In this document: positions 14,542 to 21,669 of the stretch, in pieces
Layout: the number at the start of each line of letters is the position of its first letter
Numbering within the stretch: position 1 is the first letter of the stretch
Source: JANRIZ01 sp033764445
GTDB lineage: Bacteria > Verrucomicrobiota > Verrucomicrobiia > JAWXBN01
Assembly (NCBI GenBank): GCA_033764445.1
Contig: JANRIZ010000174.1
Span: 1 to 21,669 of the forward strand
Reading direction: 5' to 3'
Length of the DNA: 21,669 bases
Position numbers and translations under genes: made by a program
The notes under the pieces: model-generated
Database searches by the model: none
What the model was told of the DNA's origin: nothing
The model's input: only the letters and a program-made list of their open reading frames with translations

Positions 14542-15195
14542 ATGAAATACTCCCTGTCCCTCCTCGTCGTCACCTCCCTCTGTCTGGCCGTTTCCACCCC
14601 GGATTCCTTTGCCAGAGAACGAAACCGGAGCGGCACCCGCACCAATTCCAAGGGGGGTCAGACCACCTACCAGCAAAATGTAAACCGCGAAAAGGGTCAG
14701 CGCGATGCCAACACCACCTGGACCAATGCCCGCGGCCAGACGGGCTCGCACACCACCAGTCAAACCGTTGACCGGGAAACCGGCACTTACAACCGCAACA
14801 GCAGTACCACCTACGGGGACGGGTCCACCTCCTCAAGCTCCGCGACCCTCCAGAAAACCGGTGAAGGCACCGCCACCCGTACCGGCTCCCGCACCCGCCG
14901 CGACGGCACCACCATCAGCAGCGAAGGCACGGTCCAAAAAACCGAGGATGGACGCACGGGCTCGGGCACCTGGACCTCCAGCACCGGAAACTCGGGAACC
15001 TACAACAACACGGTCACCCGCACTGAGGATGGAGTCAACCGGACCCAGACCACCACCACTTCCAGCGGGGGGACATGGACCCGCGAGACGGATCTCTCCA
15101 AAGAGGGAAACACCATCAACAAAACCGTGACTACCACCACCCCCACGGGAGACACCAAATCCCACTCCTCCAGCACCACAGTCGATAAAAAATGA
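14542..15195 (+). CDS. Exported Thr/Ser/Gly-rich repeat protein
   Basis: From the ATG at 14542 the protein has 217 residues. MKYSLSLLVVTSLCLAVSTP followed by DSFA/RE is a clear Sec signal peptide. The mature part is extremely rich in Thr, Ser, Gly, Asn and Arg and consists of loosely repeated 20-25 residue segments containing T-x-T alternation, DG or RD turns and 'G-T-x-T' or 'T-G-S' steps. Examples are TTYGDGSTSSSS, SRTRRDGTTISSEGTVQKTEDG and NTVTRTEDGVNRTQTTTTSSGG. This suggests a beta-solenoid or fibrous surface protein. No known domain was recognised. Only 33 bases separate it from the Spy-like gene downstream, and there is no terminator between, so they are probably co-transcribed. No Shine-Dalgarno site is visible. 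Confidence 0.75.
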   Translation: MKYSLSLLVVTSLCLAVSTPDSFARERNRSGTRTNSKGGQTTYQQNVNREKGQRDANTTWTNARGQTGSHTTSQTVDRETGTYNRNSSTTYGDGSTSSSSATLQKTGEGTATRTGSRTRRDGTTISSEGTVQKTEDGRTGSGTWTSSTGNSGTYNNTVTRTEDGVNRTQTTTTSSGGTWTRETDLSKEGNTINKTVTTTTPTGDTKSHSSSTTVDKK

Positions 15196-15228
15196 TTTTT
15201 CCACCCAAACCCCCAACACCCCAAAAAT

Positions 15229-15687
15229 ATGAAAAAATCCCCAAAAAACCTTCTTCTGATGGCCACCTTTGTGGCCGTGACCGCCGGTCTTCCCGTGCTG
15301 ATGGCCGAGGAATCCCCCAAAACCACCCCGAAAGAGGGTCCGGCCTGCAAAATCGACCCCGCCAAAAAAGCGGAAATGAAGGCAAAACGCGAACAGTTCC
15401 AAAAGGAAATGGGTCTGACCGAGGATCAAATGTCCCAGTTGAAGACCCTCAGGAATTCCCGCAAAGAGGAAATGAAAGCACTCAAGGAGGACAAGTCCCT
15501 CGCCAAGGAGGATAAAAAGGCCAAATTCGAGGCGCTTCGCGCCAAATACGACGGTCAGATGAAGCAAATCCTCACACCCGAGCAGTTCGCCAAGTTCGAA
15601 GCCAAACGGGCCGAACACATGAAAAAAAGGAAGGATCAATATAACCAGAAGAAAAACGCGAGTGCCTCCACCCCGCCCAACAGCTGA
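15229..15687 (+). CDS. Spy/CpxP-like periplasmic LTxxQ protein
   Basis: This 152-residue protein has an N-terminal signal peptide (MKKSPKNLLLMATFVAVTAG, cleavage likely after LMA) and a highly charged helical mature part. LTEDQ at 63-67 and LTPEQ at 115-119 are the two LTxxQ motifs that define the Spy/CpxP family of periplasmic stress chaperones. Between them is a Lys/Glu-rich helix (KEEMKALKEDKSLAKEDKKAK). It is followed by a Lys-rich tail. The single Cys40 in the mature part is unpaired. A function in envelope protein protection or metal response is inferred from the family. A paralogue with the same motif spacing lies past the next gene. It ends in a strong intrinsic terminator. Confidence 0.75.
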   Translation: MKKSPKNLLLMATFVAVTAGLPVLMAEESPKTTPKEGPACKIDPAKKAEMKAKREQFQKEMGLTEDQMSQLKTLRNSRKEEMKALKEDKSLAKEDKKAKFEALRAKYDGQMKQILTPEQFAKFEAKRAEHMKKRKDQYNQKKNASASTPPNS

Positions 15688-15712
15688 TCTTTCCGACACA
15701 GAAAAACCATCA

Positions 15713-15741
15713 CGCCGACCCCCTGCAGGGTCGGCGTTTTT
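15713..15741 (+). terminator. Strong intrinsic terminator after the Spy-like gene
   Basis: CGCCGACCC (15713-15721) pairs perfectly with GGGTCGGCG (15728-15736) around a 6-base loop, followed immediately by five T. It is placed about 25 bases past the stop codon. Confidence 0.9.
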
Positions 15742-15814
15742 GATGACCCGTCACCGATGATTCCGGGAGTTTGCTGTTTACTCAACGGGGGTTTGGGAGT
15801 TTACTTTTTCGGCA

Positions 15815-17389
15815 ATGTCCCGACCGGTTGATCTGCACGAACGCCTGGCGCCCCTGCTGGTCTTTGCCCTCCTGGCATTTCTTTCGCTGACCACACTGCT
15901 GCACCACGAATTGTGGAGGGATGAATGGCAGGCCTGGATGATCGCCAAGGCCAGCCCCACTTTTTGGGACCTTTACAAGAATACCCGTTATGAAGGACAC
16001 CCCGCCCTCTGGTTTGTCTGTCTCCAGGGTCTGACCCGTCTCTCGGAAAACCCGCTGGCCATGCAGCTTTTTCACTGGGGACTGATGCTCACGTCCGCCG
16101 CGCTGATGCTTGCCCGGGGGCCCTTCCCTCTGTGGGCCAAAACCCTGCTCCTCTTCGGATACTTCCCGCTCTTCGAGTACGGGATCATCAGCCGCAACTA
16201 TGCCTGGAGTGTGCTCCTGCTTTTTGCATTTTGCGCCGTGGGGGAGAGCCGGAAACCCTCCACCCTGGCGGCGCGACTGGTTCTCCTGGCGCTGCTCCCG
16301 CACACCAACGTGTTCGGGATGATCTTCAGCATTTTGCTCATGGCCTACCTGGTCGGCACCTGGATGGAGTCTCCGGAAACGGGCAAAATGCGGCGGAGGA
16401 GAGACCTGTGGATTCTCTTCGGAGGGGGGCTGCTCTGGGGAACAAGCCTCCTGGGGGCGATTCATTGGGTCAGCCCCCCCCCGGACCATATCTGGGCGGG
16501 GAAGGAACAATATTTTCTGAGTGTCGAATGGATGCTCCAGACCCTTTCCGCCCTGTGGAACGCCTATGTCCCGGTTCCAGAACCCGCCGTCGGGTTCTGG
16601 AACACCAACATCCTTTCGACAATCTGGCTCAAGGCAATGCTGGGGGTGCTGCTCTGGATTTTTCTGGCCGGAACCTTTCTGAAACGGAAAAAGCTTCTGT
16701 TGCTTTTCACCGCGGGAACCCTCTGCGTTCTGGCTTTCTTTTACACCCGTTATTTTGGGTACACCCGGCACCATGGACATCTCTTCCTGTGGCTGATCGT
16801 CTGTCTGTGGCTGGGACATGTTTTTTCCCGCCCCTCGGATCCCGGCCCCCCCGTGGATTTTTTCTCCGTCTGGCACCGCAACTCCCGAACCCTCCTTGTC
16901 TCCCTGCTGTGTCTCCACGGCGTCGTGGGGGTGGGGGCCTGTCTGGCGGATTGGCAGCATGTCTTTTCGGCCAGCGATTCCACGATCCGCGAAATTCGGC
17001 GGCGACATCTGGACCAAATGCCCGTGGTGGGGGAAACCGACAATATCAGTTCACCCGTGGCCGGGGGATTGGGAAAGGAATTTTACTACGCGCGGGGCGG
17101 ACGCCGGGGCGATTTTTGCCTGTGGCGCCGGGACCGTCAGCAGGTGATTCTCATGCCCCTGGCCGTCGCCCTCTCGGCGGGGGCCGGGGACCAGCTGCTT
17201 GTCTGGAGCTACCACCCCACGCAGCCCCTGCCCGAATCCGTCGAATTCCTCTTTTCGATCCCGGCGGGAATCAGTTCGGACGAAACCTACTTTGTGTACC
17301 GCCTTCATTCCGGCGGCATGCAGGGACTTCCGCCCCGTGAAATCGCCCTTCATTTGAGGCCGATGTTTACGGGCAATCCGTACGATTGA
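15815..17389 (+). CDS. Polytopic membrane protein, putative GT-C-type glycosyltransferase
   Basis: This 524-residue protein starts with a membrane segment (LLVFALLAFLSLTTLL) followed by HELWRDEWQAWMIAKA. An acidic pair in the first external loop after helix 1 is the usual place of the catalytic residues in GT-C lipid-linked sugar transferases. The sequence then has about eight to ten more hydrophobic segments up to residue about 330-380. It ends in a soluble C-terminal domain (about 150 residues) that carries SSPVAGGLGKEFYYARGG. Donor would be a polyprenyl-phosphate sugar by family knowledge; the substrate is unknown and the family assignment is tentative. It begins downstream of the terminator, so it has its own promoter, and lies between two Spy-like genes. 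No good ribosome binding site is visible (GGGAG is too far, about 18 bases). Confidence 0.65.
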   Translation: MSRPVDLHERLAPLLVFALLAFLSLTTLLHHELWRDEWQAWMIAKASPTFWDLYKNTRYEGHPALWFVCLQGLTRLSENPLAMQLFHWGLMLTSAALMLARGPFPLWAKTLLLFGYFPLFEYGIISRNYAWSVLLLFAFCAVGESRKPSTLAARLVLLALLPHTNVFGMIFSILLMAYLVGTWMESPETGKMRRRRDLWILFGGGLLWGTSLLGAIHWVSPPPDHIWAGKEQYFLSVEWMLQTLSALWNAYVPVPEPAVGFWNTNILSTIWLKAMLGVLLWIFLAGTFLKRKKLLLLFTAGTLCVLAFFYTRYFGYTRHHGHLFLWLIVCLWLGHVFSRPSDPGPPVDFFSVWHRNSRTLLVSLLCLHGVVGVGACLADWQHVFSASDSTIREIRRRHLDQMPVVGETDNISSPVAGGLGKEFYYARGGRRGDFCLWRRDRQQVILMPLAVALSAGAGDQLLVWSYHPTQPLPESVEFLFSIPAGISSDETYFVYRLHSGGMQGLPPREIALHLRPMFTGNPYD

Positions 17390-17564
17390 CCCCGCTCCTT
17401 TTTGTCGGCGGACGGGGGTTCTGTGACCGGTCCCTTCCGGCATTTGGGACATCCGGGGATTTTTTTGTAACCAAATCCCTCTCTGATGCGTCTTCTGTCT
17501 TGTTCACAACACCAGCGTTGCTGGGGGGGACAAAACAACAATAAAACAAAATGGAGTCGTTCAC

Positions 17565-17936
17565 ATGAAAAACAAGTTCACACACCTCATTCGCGCCACC
17601 CTTCTGATGGCGGCGCTGGCCCTGACCGTTCCGGGACAGGCGGCGGAACCCGCTCCTGCGGCGGAAACCCAAAAGAGTGCCCTGGCACTGACAGAGGACC
17701 AGAAGGCACAGATGAAAGTGCTGAAGTCCGAGGAAAAGCAGGCCCTGGCGGCCCTCAAGGCGGATTCCTCGCTTTCCAAAGGCGAAGTGCGCAGCAAGTC
17801 CGCCACCCTCAAGGCCGAATACAAGGCCAAGCGGAATGCCCTTCTGTCGCCCGAACAGAAAACCGCGCGTCAGGAACACATGAAAAAACTGCGGGATTCC
17901 CGGGTCAAAAAGGCCGGGGCCGATACCAAGGGTTAG
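17565..17936 (+). CDS. Small Spy-like periplasmic LTxxQ protein (paralogue)
   Basis: This 123-residue protein has a signal peptide (THLIRATLLMAALALTVPGQ, cleavage likely after QAA). Its charged helical mature part contains LTEDQ at 42-46 and LSPEQ at 94-98. The 52-residue spacing between the motifs is the same as in the larger Spy-like protein, and the shared end (PEQ, then EHMKK) also aligns, so the two are paralogues. A GGAG eight bases before the ATG is a good ribosome binding site. The 175-bp leader contains CCAGC-GTT-GCTGG just upstream but no further recognised element. A terminator closes the gene. The role is inferred only from the family: periplasmic chaperone or stress protein. Confidence 0.7.
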   Translation: MKNKFTHLIRATLLMAALALTVPGQAAEPAPAAETQKSALALTEDQKAQMKVLKSEEKQALAALKADSSLSKGEVRSKSATLKAEYKAKRNALLSPEQKTARQEHMKKLRDSRVKKAGADTKG

Positions 17937-17956
17937 TTTGGCGGGGCAAAGGCGGG

Positions 17957-17998
17957 ACTGTCCGAACACCGGAAACGGATTCGGACAGTTTTGCTTTT
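17957..17998 (+). terminator. Strong intrinsic terminator with GAAA tetraloop
   Basis: ACTGTCCGAA (17957-17966) pairs exactly with TTCGGACAGT (17980-17989). Inside, CCG-GAAA-CGG (17969-17978) extends the stem with a GAAA tetraloop. TTTTGCTTTT follows. It lies about 20 bases after the small Spy-like gene and separates it from kpsF. Confidence 0.9.
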
Positions 17999-18051
17999 CG
18001 CCAAACATCTTGTTGCCGGAGGGCCAGGAACACGGCAACATCCGGGCCGAT

Positions 18052-19023
18052 ATGGATATTCTTGCCCGTGCCCGCAGGGTATTTGACGTGGAGATGGATG
18101 CCCTTCACGCGGTGCGCCGTCATCTCCTGACCCCCAGCTTCCGCCAGGCCGTCGAGGCCCTGGTCTCCACCCTCAATCGACGCGGGAAAATCGTGCTGGT
18201 GGGTGTGGGAAAATCGGGAAACGTCGGGGCCAAAATCGCGGCCACGCTCACGAGCACGGGTTCGACCTGTGTGGTCCTCAATTCGACCGATGCCCTGCAC
18301 GGGGATCTCGGATTGGTCTCCGACGGGGACATCATTCTGGCGCTCAGTTACAGCGGGGAAACCGAGGAATTGATCCGTCTGCTTCCCCCCTTGCGCCGTT
18401 TTAACGCAAAAATCATCTCCCTGACGGGCAATGGCTCCTCCACCCTCGCCCGGCACAGTGACCTGGTTTTGAATGTGCGTGTACCCAAGGAGGCCTGCCC
18501 CTTCAATCTGGCCCCCACCTCCAGCACCACGGCCATGCTGGTGGCCGGAGACGCCCTGGCCATGTGCATCCTCGAGGCCCGCGGATTCACCCGCAAGGAC
18601 TTTGCCCGGTTTCATCCCTCGGGGGCCATCGGCCAATCCTTGCTGGTGAAGGCCTCGGACATCATGCGCACAGGCAAACGCCTGGCCCGTGTGAAATCCG
18701 GCGTTCCTTTGCGCGTGGCCATTGCGGCCATGATGCGGGCCAAATCCGGCTCCGTGTGCATTGTGGATGCCCGCGGAAAACTGGCGGGCATTTTTACAGA
18801 TGGCGATCTGCGGAGACATTTTGCCGACCCAAACCTTTTGAAAATGAGGGTCGATGACGTCATGACGCGCAAACCGATCACCCTCCGGGAGGACTGTCTG
18901 GCCGCCGAGGCCCTGCAAATTTTCAACACGCACGCTATTGACGATTTGGTTGTTGTCGATAGGCTCAATCGTCCTGTCGGTCTCGTGGACTCCCAGGATC
19001 TGCCCAAGCTGAAGGTTGTCTGA
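18052..19023 (+). CDS. kdsD: D-arabinose-5-phosphate isomerase (KpsF/KdsD type)
   Basis: From the ATG at 18052 the protein has 323 residues, the standard length. The SIS domain shows VLVGVGKSGNVGAKIAATLTSTG (GVGKSG at 51-56), the NSTDALHGDLG segment with conserved His83, ALSYSGETEEL at about 97-107, and PTSSTTAMLVAGDALA. Two CBS domains follow (SVCIVDARGKLAGIFTDGDLRR and DDLVVVDRLNRPVGLVDSQDL). The enzyme converts ribulose-5-phosphate to arabinose-5-phosphate, the first step of Kdo synthesis for lipopolysaccharide, so it points to a Gram-negative envelope. The frame is open 38 codons upstream, but that part overlaps the preceding terminator and is unlike the family. No kdsA, kdsB or kdsC is adjacent here. 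Confidence 0.93.
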   Translation: MDILARARRVFDVEMDALHAVRRHLLTPSFRQAVEALVSTLNRRGKIVLVGVGKSGNVGAKIAATLTSTGSTCVVLNSTDALHGDLGLVSDGDIILALSYSGETEELIRLLPPLRRFNAKIISLTGNGSSTLARHSDLVLNVRVPKEACPFNLAPTSSTTAMLVAGDALAMCILEARGFTRKDFARFHPSGAIGQSLLVKASDIMRTGKRLARVKSGVPLRVAIAAMMRAKSGSVCIVDARGKLAGIFTDGDLRRHFADPNLLKMRVDDVMTRKPITLREDCLAAEALQIFNTHAIDDLVVVDRLNRPVGLVDSQDLPKLKVV

Positions 19024-19107
19024 ACGCCTGGACTTTCCGCGGAAAAACCGTCCCGAGACCTGCACGCACACGAGAATCAACTTAAAAAAAGTCTCACAAG
19101 GAACATT

Positions 19108-19668
19108 ATGGCAATCAACGCAAACGACGTCCGCAAAGGCATGGCCATCAAATACAATACCGATGTCTGCATCGTTTTGGAAACCACCCACCGCACCCCC
19201 GGCAACCTGCGGGCCTTTGTCCAGGCCACCCTCCGCAGCCTCAAAACCGGGAAATCCTCGGATGTCCGCTTCGGTTCCAATGAGAAGGTCGAGACTGTTG
19301 ACGTCCAGCGGGCCAAATACGAGTTCAGCTACAAGGACGGGGATGCCTTCGTTTTCACCGAACCGACCTCCTTTGAAACCATCACCCTGCAGCCCTCCCT
19401 GGTCGGCGATGCCAAAAATTATCTGACCGACAACCAGAATTGTGACATCACCTTCGTCGAGGGCATCCCGGCCGTCGTGGAGCTTCCCTCCACCGTCACC
19501 TTGAAAGTCACCGAATCCGCCGATGGCGTCAAGGGCGACTCGGCCAACAATGTCATGAAGCCGGCCGTGCTGGAAACGGGCATTACCATCAATGTTCCCC
19601 TGTTCATCAAGGAAGGTGAATCCATCAAGGTCGATACACGGACAGGCGACTACATGAGCCGGGCCTGA
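19108..19668 (+). CDS. efp: Translation elongation factor P with atypical tip
   Basis: This 186-residue protein has all three EF-P domains. The KOW-like domain I begins ANDVRKGMAIKY, domain II has FVEGIPAVVELPSTVTLKV, and the C-terminal OB domain contains the EF-P signature GDSANNVMKPAVLETG followed by VPLFIKEGESIKVDTRTGDYMSRA. EF-P relieves ribosome stalling at polyproline. The domain I tip, which in E. coli is PGKGQAF with the modified Lys34, reads PGNLRAF at 31-37 here. Asn replaces the Lys, and an Arg lies two residues later. The start is supported by AAGGA five bases before the ATG. It is 84 bases downstream of kdsD on the same strand. Confidence 0.95.
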   Translation: MAINANDVRKGMAIKYNTDVCIVLETTHRTPGNLRAFVQATLRSLKTGKSSDVRFGSNEKVETVDVQRAKYEFSYKDGDAFVFTEPTSFETITLQPSLVGDAKNYLTDNQNCDITFVEGIPAVVELPSTVTLKVTESADGVKGDSANNVMKPAVLETGITINVPLFIKEGESIKVDTRTGDYMSRA

Positions 19669-19689
19669 TCCATGTCCCGGATTCTGGGC

Positions 19690-19728
19690 GGCCTGCGGCC
19701 TTTGTCTGCAGGACAGGATCCGCGGGCC
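19690..19728 (+). terminator. Hairpin downstream of efp, possible terminator
   Basis: GGCCTGCGG (19690-19698) pairs with CCGCGGGCC (19720-19728) with one T-G pair, and TGTC/GACA (19703-19706, 19712-19715) extends the structure. No T-run follows, so it could be a factor-dependent or processing hairpin rather than an intrinsic terminator. The remaining 225 bp before glgA holds only a small TTGCCT-CAA-AGGCAA hairpin (19753-19767), with no gene recognised. Confidence 0.35.
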
Positions 19729-19953
19729 AGGCAAAACTTCCTCCCTTGCGCATTGCCTCAAAGGCAAACGACACCGAAGGCGTTGCAAAATCGGGTCTGA
19801 CACCTTTGGTTGCTGCAAGGGTCCGCACAGGACGATGAGAAGCGCCACGGGCCCGAAGAGTGCCTGTCTTCCGGTGCCATGACTTTCGGGTCGATTCGGC
19901 CGGAAAAATTTAGCTCGGAAAATCCGGGGACCTCTTATAGAAAGTCTTCCGCC

Positions 19954-21669
19954 ATGGGCAAAAAGAAAAAACACAAGAAGGAGGACGGCGACAAGGCGGC
20001 CAAAAAGGCGCGCCAGGCGGGGGGGAAATCCCGCAAACCCGCGGGAAAGACCGTCTCCAAGCCCGCCAAACCCTCCCGCAAAATGCGGAAACAGGCGGAG
20101 CCGGACCTGGAAAGTCCGCGTCCGGTCTCGCCCGTGACGCGCAAGGGGACGCGTCCCAGGGCCAAAACGGCATCGGCACCCGCAAAGGCGGGGGGAGCCC
20201 TGCGGATTCTTTTTGTCGCCAGCGAGTGCACCCCCTTTGCGAAGATCGGCGGGCTGGCCGACGCCGTGGCCGCATTGCCCAAGGCCCTGATCCGTCTCGG
20301 GCACGACGTGCGGATTTTGATGCCGTTGTACCGGGGGGTGGACCGGGAAAAACACCGGATCCGGTTCCGGTCCAGTGTGTGTGTGCACATGGGACAGGGG
20401 GAGGAGAACTGGGTGGGCCTGCACGAGACGCTCCTGGAGGACACCGTGCCCGTCTATTTCATTGAACATGACCGTTTTTATGGGCGCGCGGGAATCTATG
20501 ACGACTGGGAATGGGGGGAATACGGGGACAATGCCTTCCGTTTTGCCCTGCTCTGCAAGAGTGCCCTGCAGGTGTGCAAGGATTTGGATTTCATCCCGCA
20601 TGTGCTCCATGGCCACGACTGGCCCGGCGCATTATGCGGCGCCTTTTTAAAGACCTGGGACCGGGTGCTTTCCCCCCTCTCACAAACGGCCAGTGTCTTG
20701 ACCATCCACAACATCGGCCACCAGGGCGTTTACCACGCGAGCGTGTTCCCGTACCTGGGTCTGGGCGGGGATTATTTCCATCCGGGGGTCATCGAAGACC
20801 ATGGAAAGGTCAACCTCCTGAAGGCCGGCGTCTTTTTTGCCGATGCCATCACCACCGTCTCCCCCACGTACAAGGAGGAAATCAAAACCCCGCTGGGCGG
20901 GCAGGGCCTGGCCCCGTTTTTGAATGGCCGCCACGAGGATTTTTTTGGGGTCCTGAACGGGGTGGACTATGAACATTGGGACCCCGCGACTGATCCGCTG
21001 CTGCCGGCGCGGTATTCCGGGGAGGATTTGAGGGGCAAGGCGCGGTGCAAATTTGCGCTTCAGGAGCGCATGGGTCTGGCCCGGGACGCGGAGGCCCCGA
21101 TTTTCGGCGTGGTGTCGCGGTTTGCCCGGCAGAAGGGATTTGATCTGCTCAAGGAGGCCCTGCCGCGGGCCCTGCAGGACATGCATTGCCAGGTGGTGGT
21201 CCTGGGACAGGGGGATCCGGCGACGGAGGATTTTTTCCGATGGCTCGTGCAGACCTATCCGGGGAAGGCCGGGGCGCAGATCGGGTTCAGCAACGAAACC
21301 GCGCATCTGATCGAGGCGGGGTCGGACTTTTTTCTCATGCCCTCCCTGTACGAGCCCTGTGGTCTCAATCAGATGTATTCCCTCAAATACGGCACGCTGC
21401 CCGTGGTGCGGGCCACCGGCGGGCTCGAGGACACGGTGGTCAATTACAACGAAAGCACCGGTGAGGGAACCGGATTCAAGTTTTACGAGCCCAGCGGAAT
21501 GGCCGTGTATTATACCATGGGCTGGGCCGTGTCGACCTGGTTTGACCGTCCCCAGCACATCGACCGGATGCGGGCGGCGGCCATGGCACAGGATTTCGGC
21601 TGGCACAAACCCGCCGCCCAGTACGAGAAAGTCTACCGGCACGCGTTGGAGAAGCGGAAGAAGTGGTAG
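19954..21669 (+). CDS. glgA: Glycogen synthase (ADP-glucose type) with lysine-rich N-terminal tail
   Basis: The GT5 catalytic region starts at residue 83 (LRILFVASECTPFAKIGGLADAVAALPKAL), with the ADP-glucose-binding K-x-G-G-L motif at 97-101. It continues through HGHDWPGAL, LTIHNIGHQGVY, TTVSPTYKEEI, GVLNGVDYEHWDP and FGVVSRFARQKGFDLL. The C-terminal active site shows MPSLYEPCGLNQMYSLKYGTLPVVRATGGLEDTV. It builds alpha-1,4-glucan from ADP-glucose. From the ATG at 19954 it has 571 residues; typical GlgA has about 480. The extra 82 N-terminal residues are Lys/Arg/Ala/Pro-rich (MGKKKKHKKEDGDKAAKKAR, then repeated KPAK/SRK-type steps), like a histone H1 tail. The frame is open further upstream to 19810, but the next codons look non-coding. 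No other glycogen genes are visible before the window ends at its stop codon. Confidence 0.92.
   Translation: MGKKKKHKKEDGDKAAKKARQAGGKSRKPAGKTVSKPAKPSRKMRKQAEPDLESPRPVSPVTRKGTRPRAKTASAPAKAGGALRILFVASECTPFAKIGGLADAVAALPKALIRLGHDVRILMPLYRGVDREKHRIRFRSSVCVHMGQGEENWVGLHETLLEDTVPVYFIEHDRFYGRAGIYDDWEWGEYGDNAFRFALLCKSALQVCKDLDFIPHVLHGHDWPGALCGAFLKTWDRVLSPLSQTASVLTIHNIGHQGVYHASVFPYLGLGGDYFHPGVIEDHGKVNLLKAGVFFADAITTVSPTYKEEIKTPLGGQGLAPFLNGRHEDFFGVLNGVDYEHWDPATDPLLPARYSGEDLRGKARCKFALQERMGLARDAEAPIFGVVSRFARQKGFDLLKEALPRALQDMHCQVVVLGQGDPATEDFFRWLVQTYPGKAGAQIGFSNETAHLIEAGSDFFLMPSLYEPCGLNQMYSLKYGTLPVVRATGGLEDTVVNYNESTGEGTGFKFYEPSGMAVYYTMGWAVSTWFDRPQHIDRMRAAAMAQDFGWHKPAAQYEKVYRHALEKRKKW

Noticed and set aside
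15782..17017. A 411-codon minus-strand frame
   Set aside because: It is antisense to the polytopic membrane protein gene. The translation is Gln/Pro/Gly-rich without domain features.
17390..17564. Structured RNA or riboswitch before the small Spy-like gene
   Set aside because: Only a 5-bp CCAGC-GTT-GCTGG hairpin and a T-run at about 17461-17467 are visible; no known riboswitch core was recognised.
17905..20616. A 903-codon open frame on the minus strand
   Set aside because: It lies antisense to kdsD, efp and the start of glgA, which are all clear family members. The translation has no family motif, and long antisense frames are common in GC-rich DNA.

Overview
The window is a GC-rich (roughly 60% by eye), densely coded bacterial chromosome segment. 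The gene set fits a Gram-negative member of the Verrucomicrobiota, possibly an Opitutae-like lineage: an exported protein with a C-terminal PEP-CTERM sorting signal, an RlpA-type lipoprotein, KpsF/KdsD for Kdo synthesis, a bacterial Rex repressor, and few clear Shine-Dalgarno sites. The lineage is an inference from family content, not from a marker-gene comparison.

Layout. The left edge holds the start of an RlpA lipoprotein gene (minus) divergent from a DUF72 gene (plus), separated by about 300 bp of short phrase-like repeats. A small GYF_2/DUF4339 membrane protein (minus) follows. Then comes a translationally coupled addB-addA-like pair (minus, 8599 to 2332) for double-strand-break processing. 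Between addB and a housekeeping block lies a lower-GC accessory patch (about 8640-10991). It contains a deletion remnant of hsdM, an intact DUF1016/YhcG nuclease gene, a truncated hsdS, and a lone glycosyltransferase-like gene. The right half is mostly housekeeping and envelope: a Trm112-like protein, rex, miaB (minus), a PEP-CTERM protein (minus), a Thr/Ser/Gly-rich exported repeat protein, two small exported Spy-like (LTxxQ) paralogues flanking a polytopic GT-C-like membrane protein, kpsF/kdsD, efp, and glgA with an unusual lysine-rich N-terminal tail. The last base of glgA's stop codon is the last base of the window.

Most notable signals. (1) The octamer GCAAAATG (both strands) occurs 14 times by hand count, against well under one expected. 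It appears in several reading frames and is concentrated in the addAB genes, so it is a candidate genome-wide DNA signal. (2) Phrase-like short repeat families occur between genes in shuffled order and have also inserted in frame into linkers of both AddA and AddB. In AddA they form an exact 45-bp, 15-residue tandem array. (3) A type I restriction operon has eroded: only the ends of hsdM and the start of hsdS remain, but the DUF1016 gene between them is intact and still carries both ATGA overlaps. (4) EF-P has Asn-Leu-Arg in place of the usual Lys tip. (5) GlgA carries a histone-H1-like basic tail.

No rRNA, tRNA, CRISPR array, transposase, integrase or phage gene was recognised.
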